20,904 bases of DNA from Saprolegnia diclina VS20 (GCF_000281045.1 NW_008246075.1:1079737-1100640); one strand, 5' to 3'. Shown: positions 1 to 9,177, counted from the stretch's first letter. Notes: generated by a model not told the origin, from the letters alone. Numbers and translations: made by a program.

Positions 1-189
1 AGACGACTTGTGGTTGGGCGACTGCAACGCGCGGTAGGCTTGCATTTCGCTGATGAGGCTCGCCTTCGTGTCGCGCGAAATGGCTGTGCGCTTGATGGCG
101 TACGTTGCTGCGTTCGAGAGGCGTACGCAGCGCAAGACGCTGCCGTCCTTGGCGCCGGCGAGCGTCGCCAGTACACTGTACATGTCCAT
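1..189 (-). CDS. Protein kinase, N-terminal part only (possibly MAP2K/STE-like), runs off left edge
   Basis: Reading the minus strand from the ATG at 189 gives 63 residues with no stop, so the gene continues beyond base 1. An in-frame stop at 208-210 makes 189 the first possible start; a second ATG lies two codons later at 183. The peptide reads like a kinase N-lobe. It has a nucleotide-loop-like segment (AGAKDGSVLRCV, residues 11-22), then YAIKR with the presumed ATP-binding lysine at residue 33. Next comes a helix with a glutamate in ISEMQAYRALQSPN, as expected for helix C and the start of strand 4. The glycine loop is irregular: alanine precedes the first glycine and the GxGxxG spacing is not kept. 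The spacing and the SPN motif recall STE7/MAP kinase kinases, but this is only a suggestion because the catalytic loop lies outside the window. Confidence 0.62.
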   Translation of the reverse strand, partial: MDMYSVLATLAGAKDGSVLRCVRLSNAATYAIKRTAISRDTKASLISEMQAYRALQSPNHKSS

Positions 190-1204
190 GTTGCTCGGGT
201 CGGGAAATCAGAAAATGAGCCGCAGTGGGACCGGCACGCGATCTTCTTTCTCCATCTTTTGCAGGTGCTATGGACGCGCTTCAACCCACCCACCCAACGG
301 GCGGTGATCCGAAAAATTACCAGCGCTCTCGGCGAGATTGGTCCAGTCGTTCGGTCCTCGATCCAGCAGAAGAATGGCGCGCGTTTCTGTGTTGGGATTG
401 GCCAGCTCGGGATCTTTATCCGTCGATTCCGGATACCGATGGCCATAACTTCAACAACCCAAAGTTTGAACCCGACAGGCGCATGGCGATCTTTTTCGAA
501 AGTCTTTGGTCGACGCTAAGACACGGAAGCGAGAAGGACTGCAACCGATTCTTGATGCGCGTGGGAGCAAGTGCCGTCGTTCGAATCCTTTTCCGAAGCA
601 CCAGCATACCCGACGCCACGATCAATCTGCTTGACGCCACAAGATCCAGAAGAGCGAAGGGCATCGCCGCACCTAACACTCTCGAGTAGCAAGTAGAGTG
701 TCGTCGGAGCAGCGCGGAAGCTAAGCAAACGCAACCACCCGTGCGCCGTGTCGCATGTGGCACATGGTTTTCCTGACGCGATGCGCACCGTCTGCGCCGA
801 GGTCGAGGCACGCCGGTCGCCGTCACCGCACGGTGCGTGGTGAGTGTGGATCTCTCGTCCGTGCGAGAACGAACGTAGTCTTCTTCTGCCGTCGACTTTG
901 CACTTCTGGTTTACGCTTCTCAGAAGAGTGTGGCGGATCGTACTCGCGCTATTCTAGCAGGCAGCTACTGGTACTAGTTACTTGAACAAGATGCCAGAAG
1001 CCGGGGATCCTAGGCTCAGAAATGACAGGGTCGTCGCGCATTGAACGTCCCATTTTCTCGTCAACCCGCGGCTCAGACTCGCCACCCGACCCAAAACGCT
1101 TCTATAAAGAACGCTGCTGCCTCGTAAAAGACAGCATCCAAGAATAAAAGAACATAAAAGACACTGGTTGAATATCCGGATCCGGATACGGCACCCACAC
1201 CATA
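190..1204. other. Intergenic spacer between the divergent kinase and epsilon-tubulin genes
   Basis: About 1 kb between two divergently transcribed genes, so it must hold both promoters. Two CCAAT boxes in ATTGG orientation lie at 337-341 and 397-401. A pyrimidine-rich CCCATTTTCTCGTC around 1050-1063, about 150 bp before the tubulin start, loosely resembles an oomycete initiator, but the match is weak. Open frames exist across 225-826 on both strands. None has a recognisable domain or splice-linked continuation, so none is annotated. Confidence 0.5.
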
Positions 1205-2887
1205 ATGCCCCGCGAGCTCATCACGATCCAGGTCGGGCAATGCGGCAACCAGATCGGCCGCCAGTTCTGGAAGATGGCGCTGGACGAGCATGCCAAGGTA
1301 CGCGGTCATGGCGCTGCGCTCATGTGCTCAGCGGATGCTAGCATGCCAAGGACGCCCGCTTTGACGACAGCATGAGCACCTTCTTCCGCAACGTCGACAG
1401 CCATGGCGGCGACCTTCCGCCCCACGAACGCATCAAGGGCCTCCGCGCCCGCGCGCTCCTTATCGACATGGAGGAAGGGCCCGTGACCGAGACGCTGCAT
1501 GGCCCACTTGGCGAGCTCTTTGACTCGTCCCAGTTTCTCACCGACGTCTCGGGCTCGGGCAACAATTGGGGTCCACCACCATCCATGACGACAAGAGGAA
1601 CATCATGACAATGGAATAGCGCATGGGTATGCGCTCTATGGGCCACAGTACAAGGAGCAGCTTTTCGAGAAGCTCCAGCATGCCACCGAGCTCTGCGGTA
1701 CGTCGGCCGTCCAACTAACGACGATGCCGAGTTCTTATGCGTCACATAGACTCCCTCCAGTCGTTCTTCGTGCTGCATTCGATGGGCGGCGGGACGGGCT
1801 CGGGCCTCGGCACGTACATTTTGAGCTTGCTCGAAGATCACTACCCCGAAGCCTACCGCTTCACGACCGGTCGACACGGTTGTGCTGTCAACCGCCGCTG
1901 ACGTCTTGTCTCGTGTAGCCATCTTTCCCTCGGAAGACGACGATGTCATTACGTCGCCATACAACAGGTAGCACACGGTTCTCATACGCTGCCGAACGCG
2001 ATAGCGTCTCTGTAGCATGCTAGCGCTGCACCAGCTCACCGAGCACGCCGACTGCGTCTTGCCGATCGAGAACGAAGCACTTTTCGCAGTACTGTTGACC
2101 GACATCGCGAGCGCTTCATTCATTTCAAGCTGCTAGAAAGTCCCGGCGCAGTCAGCGTCATCGTCGTCGTCTTCGTTTGATGCGATGAACCGCATCGTGG
2201 CGCGTGTCCTCACGCACTTGACGAGCTCGATGCGCTTCGAGGGCTCGCTCAACGTCGACTTGAACGAGATCACGACCAACCTCGTGCCCTTTCCCAAGCT
2301 GCACTACTTGCTCTCGAGTCTCTCGCCGCTGCAGTCGAAATCGCCGGCCTATCAAACGCACCGGCTCCGCCACCTCTTTACCGACATTTTCCACGCCCAG
2401 AACCAACTCATCATGACCAGTCCCCGGACGCACGGCGTCATGCTGGCGTGCGGCCTCCTCTTCCGCGGCAACGTTCAAGTCTCGGACGTCCAGAGCCACT
2501 TGGAGAAACTCAAAGCCGAGATGCGACTCATCTACTGGAACAGAGACGGCTTCAAGATTGGCCTGTGCAATGTCCCAAGCCTCGAGAGCGTGAAAGGGTC
2601 CCCGTCGGTCCTTGCGCTCTCCAACCACGGCTGCATCGTGTACGCCGCTCTATGGACAGTGCGTTGGATGAATCACTGGGGTTAGGGAAACATTTGAGCG
2701 TATGCAGACGCGCTTCCTCAAGCTCTACAAGCGCAAAGCGCACATCCACCACTACCTCGAGTACATGGACCACGCCATGTTTGACGAAGCGCTCGAGTCC
2801 AACAAGTGGCTCATCGCCGAGTACACAAAGCTCAACACGGCGTCCGACATGCCCCCGATATTGCCTCGGCGCCAGCCGCTCCTCTAA
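1205..2887 (+). CDS. TUBE1: Epsilon-tubulin, eight exons
   Basis: Epsilon-tubulin is a centriole/basal-body tubulin needed for triplet microtubules. Exons by frame and family comparison: 1205-1297, 1342-1570, 1620-1697, 1750-1869, 1919-1967, 2016-2088, 2137-2639, 2686-2887. The seven introns are 44, 49, 52, 49, 48, 48 and 46 nt, all GT-AG and all ending in TAG. They join to a 448-residue protein without internal stops, close to the 475 of human TUBE1. The start [18 protein letters not shown] is the tubulin N-terminus. Exon 4 carries the GTP-binding signature [10 protein letters not shown], and exon 2 carries the family-typical LIDMEEG and SGSGNNW. Exon 7 contains [18 protein letters not shown] and [11 protein letters not shown], which separate epsilon from alpha, beta and gamma tubulins. 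The intron 7 donor was set at 2640 because it restores the family spacing between the GCIV and ETFERM blocks. Its presence implies a flagellated life stage. Confidence 0.93.
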
Positions 2888-3692
2888 GGCCTCGTCATCG
2901 ATAGGTTGATATTTGGAAAGGTGTCTTTGCTGGCGTTTGCGATACTCCTCTTCCAGCGTACTGTATGCCGGCGATTACAGTCTGCTTGGCCAGGCGAACG
3001 CGAACGACGCTGCATCCATCAGCACCAGCAACGGGGAGCACCTGCACTTCTCTCGCTGTTGTCTCACATAACACCAAGATGGTGCGAAGCGAGATGCGAT
3101 CAACCGACATATTTCTTCAAGAGACTCACCGGAGTTTTTGACCCGCCGCCACCAGCGTCGTAGGGCGACGACAGAAGAGCCAGACGAGCCCCCGCGCCGC
3201 CGCCTGCGCAGCCACGGACCGGTGAGCGAATGATGAAAAAGGAGATTGCTCGTCTCTAGGTTATGCAAAGATTTTGTGTAATTACAAAGATCACGCGAAA
3301 CACGTTCATATATAAACACACCGGAGTAGACTACGGTTGATCGAACCATTGTCATAGATGTGGCGATGGCTGACCCAAGCAGTTGCACGGACGCAGCATG
3401 GCCGCTCCCATCTCATATCTGCACCAACCTAATATGGGCGATCGTGTCTGCTGTGGTAGACACCTTGCCGGCATGGGCCTCGGGCAGCTGTATTGGTGCA
3501 TTGCCAAATGCCACCACGTACGCCTTCCAACCTCAGGAGATGACAAGGCGCGGAAGACGACGTTAAGAAATCACATGCAGCCGCGGGCAACACTGCGAGA
3601 TCATGACCATGTCCGAGAGGGCTAGTTGGTATTAAGAAGGAGTGGATCTAATGGTGGTGGAACGAAGAGGGATGGCGCAAACGCATTGAGGT
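2888..3692. other. Intergenic spacer between convergent genes (epsilon-tubulin and Rieske)
   Basis: About 800 bp between two 3' ends, so it should hold two terminators. I see no recognisable gene. Short open frames at 2906-3163 (begins at TTG), 3360-3625 and, on the minus strand, 2975-3388 have no domain-like content. A slightly AT-richer patch at 3230-3330 is the only compositional change noticed. Confidence 0.4.
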
Positions 3693-4387
3693 TTAACCCA
3701 AGAGGACGCGCTCGGCCGAAACAAACTTATACGGCGGGATCTCCATGTTGAGCGGCGCCGGGCCCTTGCGAATGCGGCCCGAGACGTCGTAGTGCGAGCC
3801 GTGGCACGGGCAGAACCAGCCGCCGTACTCGCCGGCGTTCGAGGCCGGCACGCAGCCCAAGTGGGTGCAGATACCAAGAATGACGAGCCACTTGGGGTCC
3901 TGGACACGCTCGGCGTCCGTCTCCTTGTGGCGGAGTTCGGCCATGCTCGTGTTGTTGCTTTCGTCAATCTCCGCGTCAGTGCGGTGCTTGATGAAGATGG
4001 GCTTGCCGCGCCACTTGACCGTGATCGTCGAGCCTTCCTCGATCGACGACAAGTCAAACTCGGCCGTCGAGAGCGCCAACACATCGGCCGACGCCGACAT
4101 GGTGCCCACAAACTTGAGCACGGCGAGGCGCGCCGCCGTAGCGTACGCGACGCGGGCGCCACCCATCATAAAGTAGGTGAACGCACGCTTCGACGGGTCG
4201 CCGACCTGCGCCTTGACCTCGTCGTCGAAGTAGTGGTCCGGCGACGAAAAGTCTTCCTTCGACGGCGCCGCCGAGAACGAGCGGGCTACATGCGCATGAG
4301 GATCGTCGTCTACCATGCATGCGGACGCGTACCGTTGAGGGGCGCGACCAACCCGCGGGCCTTCGAGGTCAAGCGGCGAGCGAGCAT
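3693..4387 (-). CDS. UQCRFS1: Rieske iron-sulfur subunit of mitochondrial complex III, two exons
   Basis: The Rieske protein transfers electrons from ubiquinol to cytochrome c1 in the cytochrome bc1 complex of the inner mitochondrial membrane. Exon 1 is 4387-4333 and exon 2 is 4285-3693, separated by a 47-nt GTACGC...GTAG phase-1 intron. The product is 215 residues. Both halves of the cluster site are intact: CTHLGC (ligands C158 and H160) and CPCHGS (ligands C177 and H180), with C163 and C179 placed to form the usual disulfide. The first ~25 residues (MLARRLTSKARG, then RSFSAAP) are rich in Arg/Ser/Ala and contain no acidic residue, as expected for a mitochondrial presequence. One membrane span and the Ala/Ser-rich hinge follow near residues 50-80. 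Starting instead at 4316 would read through the intron and lose the presequence, so the spliced model is preferred. Confidence 0.95.
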
Positions 4388-5334
4388 GATTCTCAAGACG
4401 TCGAAAAAATCAAAAAGTGAGCCAGTGGTGGCGGAGGCAGCCTGGCAAAATGACTTGCTTTCAGTATACCGACGTCGACAGCGGATAGGGCTTCCCGCGG
4501 CAGTTGAAGGATTCCTCTCTAAATTTATACAAACTACAAGAGGAATCGACGTTTTCGTGTTTTTGTTCCAATTTTGGCGATGCAAAGCGAAGTCCATGGC
4601 GATCATTGGGGCAGCGACCAGCGGGTTGTGGGCCCCTCTGGGCCCCATGTACGGCACGGCTGCCTGCGCCGGTCTTCCGCGCACGTAACGGACCCTTTTG
4701 TTGTCAAAGCCATGCACAATTGCAGGGCGAGGGCGGCTTGGAGTAGAGTGCGTCACATGACGCGTGGCAATGCCACAGCATCGGCGTCGTGGGCCGGCGG
4801 CGCACCGCATGGCGAGCTTGGGCCGGAGGCCGCAACGTGACTGGTGATAGCTACGCCACGCGCCGAGGACCTGGTGGTGCATCACAGATCGCTGCGATGC
4901 CCCAACACGTCCAAGGCAACGCAGGGGCCCGCGACCGGCTATCCCGAGGATGTTCGCTGGCGTTCATCACGCAAACGCTTCCCTCGAACTCACGCCACAA
5001 TGACGTGCAAGCACGAAGAAATATGTATGGGTCACGATGGGACGGTCCTCTGGCTAAGGTCGCTTTGTGTTGATCGAGTACGTGGCACAATACCGCCTAG
5101 GTGTGACCGCAAGGCCGCTGTGACTGGCAGCTGACCATAAACATGCTGCCGTGCTTGGAGGAGTCTTCAGGCAGCCCTCTGCGGTAGAGCGCTGCAGGGA
5201 ATGCGTCGAGAGACCTAAGCTGTAGGATGTGGCGTGGTGCTGCGAGCGCGGCGTCGTCTCTTACAGCCCGTGACCGCAACGGTGTCGAGTTGCCGTTGAC
5301 TGCATCCTCCTCGCCATAATCCCTCCATGATTAC
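4388..5334. other. Intergenic spacer upstream of the Rieske gene
   Basis: This holds the minus-strand promoter of the Rieske gene. Two CCAAT boxes are present (CCAAT at 4568-4572 and ATTGG at 4605-4609), and the inverted repeat at 4510-4547 lies about 120 bp before the start codon. No gene is recognised; open frames between 4574 and 5279 overlap one another on both strands and carry no domain signal. Confidence 0.45.
4510..4547. repeat. 9-bp perfect inverted repeat with AT-rich 20-nt spacer
   Basis: GATTCCTCT at 4510-4518 is exactly matched in reverse complement by AGAGGAATC at 4539-4547. The spacer between them is AT-rich against a GC-rich background. The repeat is 122-160 bp upstream of the Rieske start codon, so it could be a protein-binding site or a hairpin in a 5' leader. 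Its function is unknown. Confidence 0.5.
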
Positions 5335-5883
5335 CCAATCGTCAGTGCGACATCTAATTGGGCGGGCCCAATAAAAACAGCGCAACGCTCTCCGATTGGT
5401 AGAATATTAGTGCCGTGGGATTGGTCAAAATGCCGTGTGCTTTTTCCAATCGACCAATGAGCGTTGCTATCTCACGCTGATTTCAATTGGTAGAAATAAC
5501 CATCCTTGTGGTCATGCGATTGGATATGGTTGGAATTTACGGATTGGTTCAAATGTTGGTAGTAGAAGCAAGTCCTCAGGCATCTCATTCGACGGCCTTC
5601 CGGCCCTTCTTCCTGCACACTACATGCTATGAAATCGAGCGCACGACATCACGTCGACTGACGCACCTTCCTCTCCTGCAAGTTTGCTTGCAAGCAGTCG
5701 CCAAGATCATGACCACTTGTGATTGGCTAGAATGGATTCTTTTCATCGTCTCGGATTGGCTCAGCTATAATCCCGGTCGTTCATTGGTGCCAGCGGCCTG
5801 GACAACCACATGCCATGGGATTGGATAAAAAGATTGCCATTCGGCGATGCCATTGGCTGCAAAAGCTACCTCGATGCCATTGG
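5335..5883. promoter_or_regulatory. Array of sixteen CCAAT boxes upstream of RPS13
   Basis: The pentamer occurs as CCAAT starting at 5335, 5368, 5446 and 5454. It occurs as ATTGG starting at 5357, 5395, 5420, 5486, 5519, 5543, 5722, 5755, 5783, 5820, 5852 and 5879. About one occurrence on either strand is expected by chance in 550 bp. In the gene-proximal block (5722-5879) successive boxes are 33, 28, 37, 32 and 27 bp apart, near three helical turns. CCAAT is the binding site of the trimeric NF-Y/HAP complex, so this is most likely the upstream activating region of the ribosomal protein gene at 5974. The gap at 5548-5721 has no box. Confidence 0.75.
5357..5372. repeat. Palindrome made of two head-to-head CCAAT boxes
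   Basis: ATTGGGCGGGCCCAAT is a perfect inverted repeat with 7-bp arms around a GG centre. It merges two CCAAT boxes and a GGGCCC core and sits near the distal end of the CCAAT array. Confidence 0.6.
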
Positions 5884-5973
5884 TGCAAATGTTCACTGGC
5901 TGTGCCCCGGCGCCGGCCAGCATCATTGCGGGAGCCGAATTACTTTTCGTTCGTCAAACACAAGTACATCACC

Positions 5974-6601
5974 ATGGGTCGCATGCATTCCGCCGGCAAG
6001 GGCATGAGCAAGTCCGCTCGCCCCTACAAGCGCACGCCGCCGTCGTGGCTCAAGGTCACGGCCGAGGACGTCGAGGACCACGTGTGCAAGTTCGCCAAGA
6101 AGGGTCTCTCGCCGTCGCAGATCGGCGTGATCCTCCGTGACTCGCACGGCATTGCCCAGGTCAAGTCGATCACGGGCTCGAAGGTGCTCCGCATCCTCAA
6201 GAAGAACGGTAAGCTATCGAGATGTCGCCTTGACGATGATCTGATCGGCGTCGACCCATTCTCCCTCTTGTGCCATGTCGTCCCTCTCTCCATTGTCGTC
6301 GTGCCACGGTGTTGCCTGCCACACAACATGTTGATTGTGTGAATGGAACATGCGGGGTTGGTGTCGTTTGCATTCCTTAGGTCTTGCCCCTGGCCTCCCG
6401 GAGGACTTGTACCAGCTCATCAAGAAGGCTGTCGCTGTCCGCAAGCACCTTGAGCGCAACCGCCAGGACAAGGACTCCAAGTTCCGCCTCATTTTGATCG
6501 AGTCGCGCATCCACCGCCTCGCTCGCTACTACCGCACGAACCGCAAGCTTTCGCCCAACTGGAAGTACGAATCCGCCACGGCCTCGACGCTCGTCGCCTA
6601 A
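5974..6601 (+). CDS. RPS13: 40S ribosomal protein S13 (uS15), two exons
   Basis: This is a small-subunit cytosolic ribosomal protein that binds 18S rRNA. Exon 1 is 5974-6208 and exon 2 is 6381-6601, joined across a phase-1 GTAAGC...CTTAG intron of 172 nt. The product is 151 residues, exactly the usual eukaryotic length. It begins [20 protein letters not shown]. It carries the family's core block [16 protein letters not shown] in exon 1, and [17 protein letters not shown] in exon 2, which is the RNA-binding helix region. The ATG lies in a good context (ACCATGG). The intron is more than three times longer than every other intron in the window. The upstream CCAAT array suggests strong constitutive expression, though that is inferred. 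Confidence 0.97.
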
Positions 6602-7092
6602 GCGCTTTCGCTCTCTCTACCTCCCGGTGATATTGCGAACGAGCTAATGTCGGTCTAATACAACTGATGTTACCCCATATCTCTCGAGTTGCTTTGCAGC
6701 ATGTCTACAGTCGTTGCGCATGCGCTACGTGCGGCGCGGCTGTGCCATGCATGGGACGGCATCGGCTGTGTGACATGGCAGCTTTGCAAAGTTTTCCCGA
6801 CCACAGCGAGATGTCGCGGGCCTGCGCAGTTGCATGGCAGAGCCTGCTCGGAAGCATCGATCGATCGCGCTGCTCCGTGGCTGTCGCAGCGCAGGCTCGG
6901 CCAGCGGCCAGCTGCCATATACATAGCATGGACTCGGCGAGCAGCAAGGTTCAAGCTCGCAACTCCACACAATCCTATGTGGGCGGAAATATAGTCCTAT
7001 TTAAATAAGTGACGATGCTGTACCTGATCATTGTATGTATAATTCAACATTGACATTAAATTGGCTGGCAGGACCAATCTTTCCGGACGAGC
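6602..7092. other. Intergenic spacer between RPS13 and the dioxygenase gene
   Basis: About 490 bp with no recognisable gene. It must hold the RPS13 terminator and the promoter of the gene at 7093. Several overlapping open frames on both strands (6667-7008) look like by-products of GC-rich sequence. A CCAAT pair close to the next start codon is listed separately. Confidence 0.4.
7060..7078. promoter_or_regulatory. Pair of opposed CCAAT boxes just upstream of the dioxygenase start
   Basis: ATTGG at 7060-7064 and CCAAT at 7074-7078 lie 15-33 bp before the proposed start codon at 7093. They face each other. If functional they imply a very short 5' leader, or that the start is further downstream. 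They are only two pentamers, so chance is possible. Confidence 0.35.
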
Positions 7093-7937
7093 ATGGCCAA
7101 GGCAGCGCTCCTCCGCAGCGCGCTCTGCTTGACGACGGGTGCTTTGTGAGCGCCATGCGACCTCGCGCTCATGGCGACTGCATGCGTAGCCAAGCCGCGG
7201 CCGAGCCCGACGCTCTTCATGTTCCCGGGCCTCAAGGCGCAGCCCTTCCATGAGGCCAAGGACTTTGCGTGGACGCAGTCGTTCACAGACAACCTCGACA
7301 CGATCCGCGAAGAGTACGTCGCACTGCGCCATGCGCAAAAGGAGAGCGACTACGTCCTCGCAGGCCAAGAGCATGCGCTCCACCAAGGCCAGTGGGACTG
7401 GTTCAGCTACGTGACCAAGGGCAAGAAAGTCGACCTCTTTGAGCAACACTGCCCGACGACGACGCACCTGCTGAACGCCATTCCGGGCTTCATGACCGGT
7501 CTGCCGTTCGCGTACGCGTTCTTCTCGACGCTGCAGCCGCAGAGCGCGATCAAGGCGCACTCGGCGCCCTGCAACATCCGGCTTCGCTGCCACTTTCCGC
7601 TCTTCGTCCCGCCCAACTGCGGCATCCGCGTCGCGGACGAGACCAAGGAGTGGAAGGAAGGCGAGTGCATGGTCTTTGACGGTAGACATATGTGCAAGTG
7701 GACGGCGCAGCCATCTCACATTTTTTCCATTAGATGCGTACGACCACGAGGTGTGGCACGACGGCCAAAAGGGCGAGCGCGTCGTCTTGCTCTTTGACCT
7801 GTGGCACCCCGACTTGGTGCCGGGCGAGAAGGACGCACTCATCAACGTACGCTGCACCTTGCATGCCTCCTGCGACTCGACCGTCATGCTACTAGATGTT
7901 TGCCGAGGCGAGCGACAAGGGCTGGCTGACCAAGTAA
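7093..7937 (+). CDS. Aspartyl/asparaginyl beta-hydroxylase-family 2-oxoglutarate dioxygenase, four exons
   Basis: This family hydroxylates Asp/Asn side chains or related substrates using Fe(II), O2 and 2-oxoglutarate. Exons are 7093-7138, 7190-7681, 7734-7846 and 7896-7937, with introns of 51, 52 and 49 nt. The joined protein is 230 residues and is a single catalytic domain. Family motifs are complete: HSAPCNIRLRCHFPL with iron ligand H150, FDDAYDHEVWHDG with iron ligand H184, and GERVVLLFDLWHP with R195 as the likely 2-oxoglutarate anchor. The N-terminus MAKAALLRSALCLTT is basic and lacks acidic residues, so a mitochondrial presequence is possible. There is no clear membrane anchor or the repeat region of animal ASPH. 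An unspliced start at 7171 is the alternative, so exon 1 is the least certain part. The gene is convergent with the small-protein gene at 8000, only 62 bp away. The substrate is unknown. Confidence 0.88.
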
Positions 7938-7999
7938 GAAGCTCTGTGACGACGAAGCGCACGAGGCGTGGCATAAGATTAGCATTAAATGAGCACTAA

Positions 8000-8392
8000 C
8001 TAACTCTGCGATTTGGACGAAAGCAACGCGAGGAGGCTTTGGCGCCCGCCCGAGCTCGTTTTCCGCCGGCGGCTGCTGAAGGACCCGCGGCCCGGCGACG
8101 TGGCATGGATCCCGACCTCGGCCAGGAACGCGTCGAGGTCGTGGTCCGCATCAAACTGGACGCGGAAGCTGCTGCTGTTCGTCATGACGTCGTCCGCCGT
8201 CTCCACGCGGAGCTTGACGAGGCGGTCGTGGGTCCATGCGGCGGCAACAATGTCGGAAAGGGCAAACGTGCGCTGGGAGTTGAGCCATGTCATCGTGCCA
8301 TCGTCGACGTCGACGTCGATGGCCACATATTCGGTGCGGAGCCCGACCTTTTCGAGGAGAGACTCTTTCCGCTTGGCGTAGTGCACACCCAT
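8000..8392 (-). CDS. Small tandem-family protein, member 1 (unknown function)
   Basis: A 130-residue single-exon protein that is clearly related to the products at 9178 and 10806. Shared landmarks are the opening MGVHYAK, LEKVGLR, YVAIDVDVDDG, TWLNS, LSDIVAAAW, LVKLRVE, and a terminal core FDADHDLDAFLAEVG. A Ser/Arg-rich tail with GRGSF (residues 101-105) follows. I recognise no named domain. The alternation of short strands followed by one helix would fit a small PH-like or similar alpha/beta fold, but that is inference. This member is the most diverged: it loses one arginine of the RRGSF tail motif and has extra residues between the last strands. The start at 8392 was chosen because it aligns with the starts of the other two members; an in-frame ATG at 8440 would add 16 residues lacking in the paralogs. 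No signal peptide or membrane segment is seen. Confidence 0.78.
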   Translation of the reverse strand: MGVHYAKRKESLLEKVGLRTEYVAIDVDVDDGTMTWLNSQRTFALSDIVAAAWTHDRLVKLRVETADDVMTNSSSFRVQFDADHDLDAFLAEVGIHATSPGRGSFSSRRRKTSSGGRQSLLALLSSKSQS

Positions 8393-8665
8393 CTTGTGTA
8401 GTTGTGGTCGTTGGCACGCCATGCACAAGCAAGTAGCCAACCCAGGAGCTGTCTCTGCATGGCTGGTCCCAAACCGAGAAGCCGCGAAGAAGAAGAACAG
8501 GCGCGAGAAGCGACATGCACTTGCAGCATCAAGTGCTTTGCCACTTGGAGCTGCTCCTCCTCCATCAACTTGGATGATTCGCTCGAATTATTCATGTTTC
8601 TGGATTCGAGTCCCAAGAACTAGAGCTGTTTCGAGAAGTGTAGCAGTACTAGTATCATCATCCTT

Positions 8666-8682
8666 CCCACCACCACCACCAC
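8666..8682. repeat. CCA/CAC trinucleotide microsatellite
   Basis: A run of about five CAC units in the spacer. It is a simple repeat with no evident coding context. Confidence 0.75.
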
Positions 8683-8963
8683 TAAGTTGCAGCGCAGGTC
8701 GCGCTGTACTACAAGGGCATCGCTGTTGATGGAGGCACGGTCGGTCGTCCAACGCTCGAATGGTAATCGCGGCGAGCCGGGCGCGTTGCCGACTGCGTGA
8801 TGATGACTCGAACCCTTGCCCGATGATGCGGTTTCTGAGCACGCCTCGTCGCCCGTTTGCAGGCCACCGTGGGACCATCGGTGGTCGTCCTGGTAATCAC
8901 GCGGCGTTGGTCGTCGGCGGCTGTTGCAGCGACCTGCTGTCAAGCGTCGTGGTCGTCGTATGC

Positions 8964-8986
8964 GCATTCGCATTCGCATTCGCATT
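8964..8986. repeat. Hexanucleotide microsatellite (GCATTC)
   Basis: Three complete GCATTC units plus a fourth missing its last base, all perfect. It lies about 190 bp downstream (in genomic order left) of the stop codon of family member 2 and outside any recognised gene. Confidence 0.8.
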
Positions 8987-9177
8987 GGGTGCGAGTATTT
9001 GTTAGGGTCTCGGTATACAGGGTAGAGGCTCGCTTCGCCATTGCTATGGCGCTGGTGTCGACGCAAGACGATACTGGTGATGTTGATAGAGGATTTGATA
9101 TTGCACTTGTGGCATTTGCTAATAAATAATAATTCTAGAGTACAGCGGGATCGCTACCATGGCGATGAGGGCACCGA

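Larger units (their letters stand above)
8393..9177. other. Spacer between small-family members 1 and 2
   Basis: About 785 bp holding the promoter of member 1 and the terminator of member 2. It contains two short simple repeats, listed separately. I see no fourth family member, whole or broken, in any frame; the motifs YYAK, EKLG and RGSF do not occur in the translations. Confidence 0.4.

Noticed and set aside
575-600. tRNA-like B box GTTCGAATCC, and similar ones on the minus strand near 8805-8820 and 3330-3345
   Set aside because: The flanking bases do not form a T-arm stem and no acceptor stem or A box at the right distance was found.
225-689. 154-codon plus-strand frame in the left spacer
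   Set aside because: It begins at GTG, overlaps open frames in other phases, and shows no recognisable motif.
6209-6380. Box C/D snoRNA in the RPS13 intron
   Set aside because: A GATGATCTGA near 6235 resembles fused C and D boxes, but their order and spacing are wrong and no terminal stem is visible.
7171-7189. Unspliced alternative start of the dioxygenase at 7171
   Set aside because: It is possible, but the 51-nt phase-compatible intron matches the local intron size and TAG ending, and gives a sensible N-terminus.
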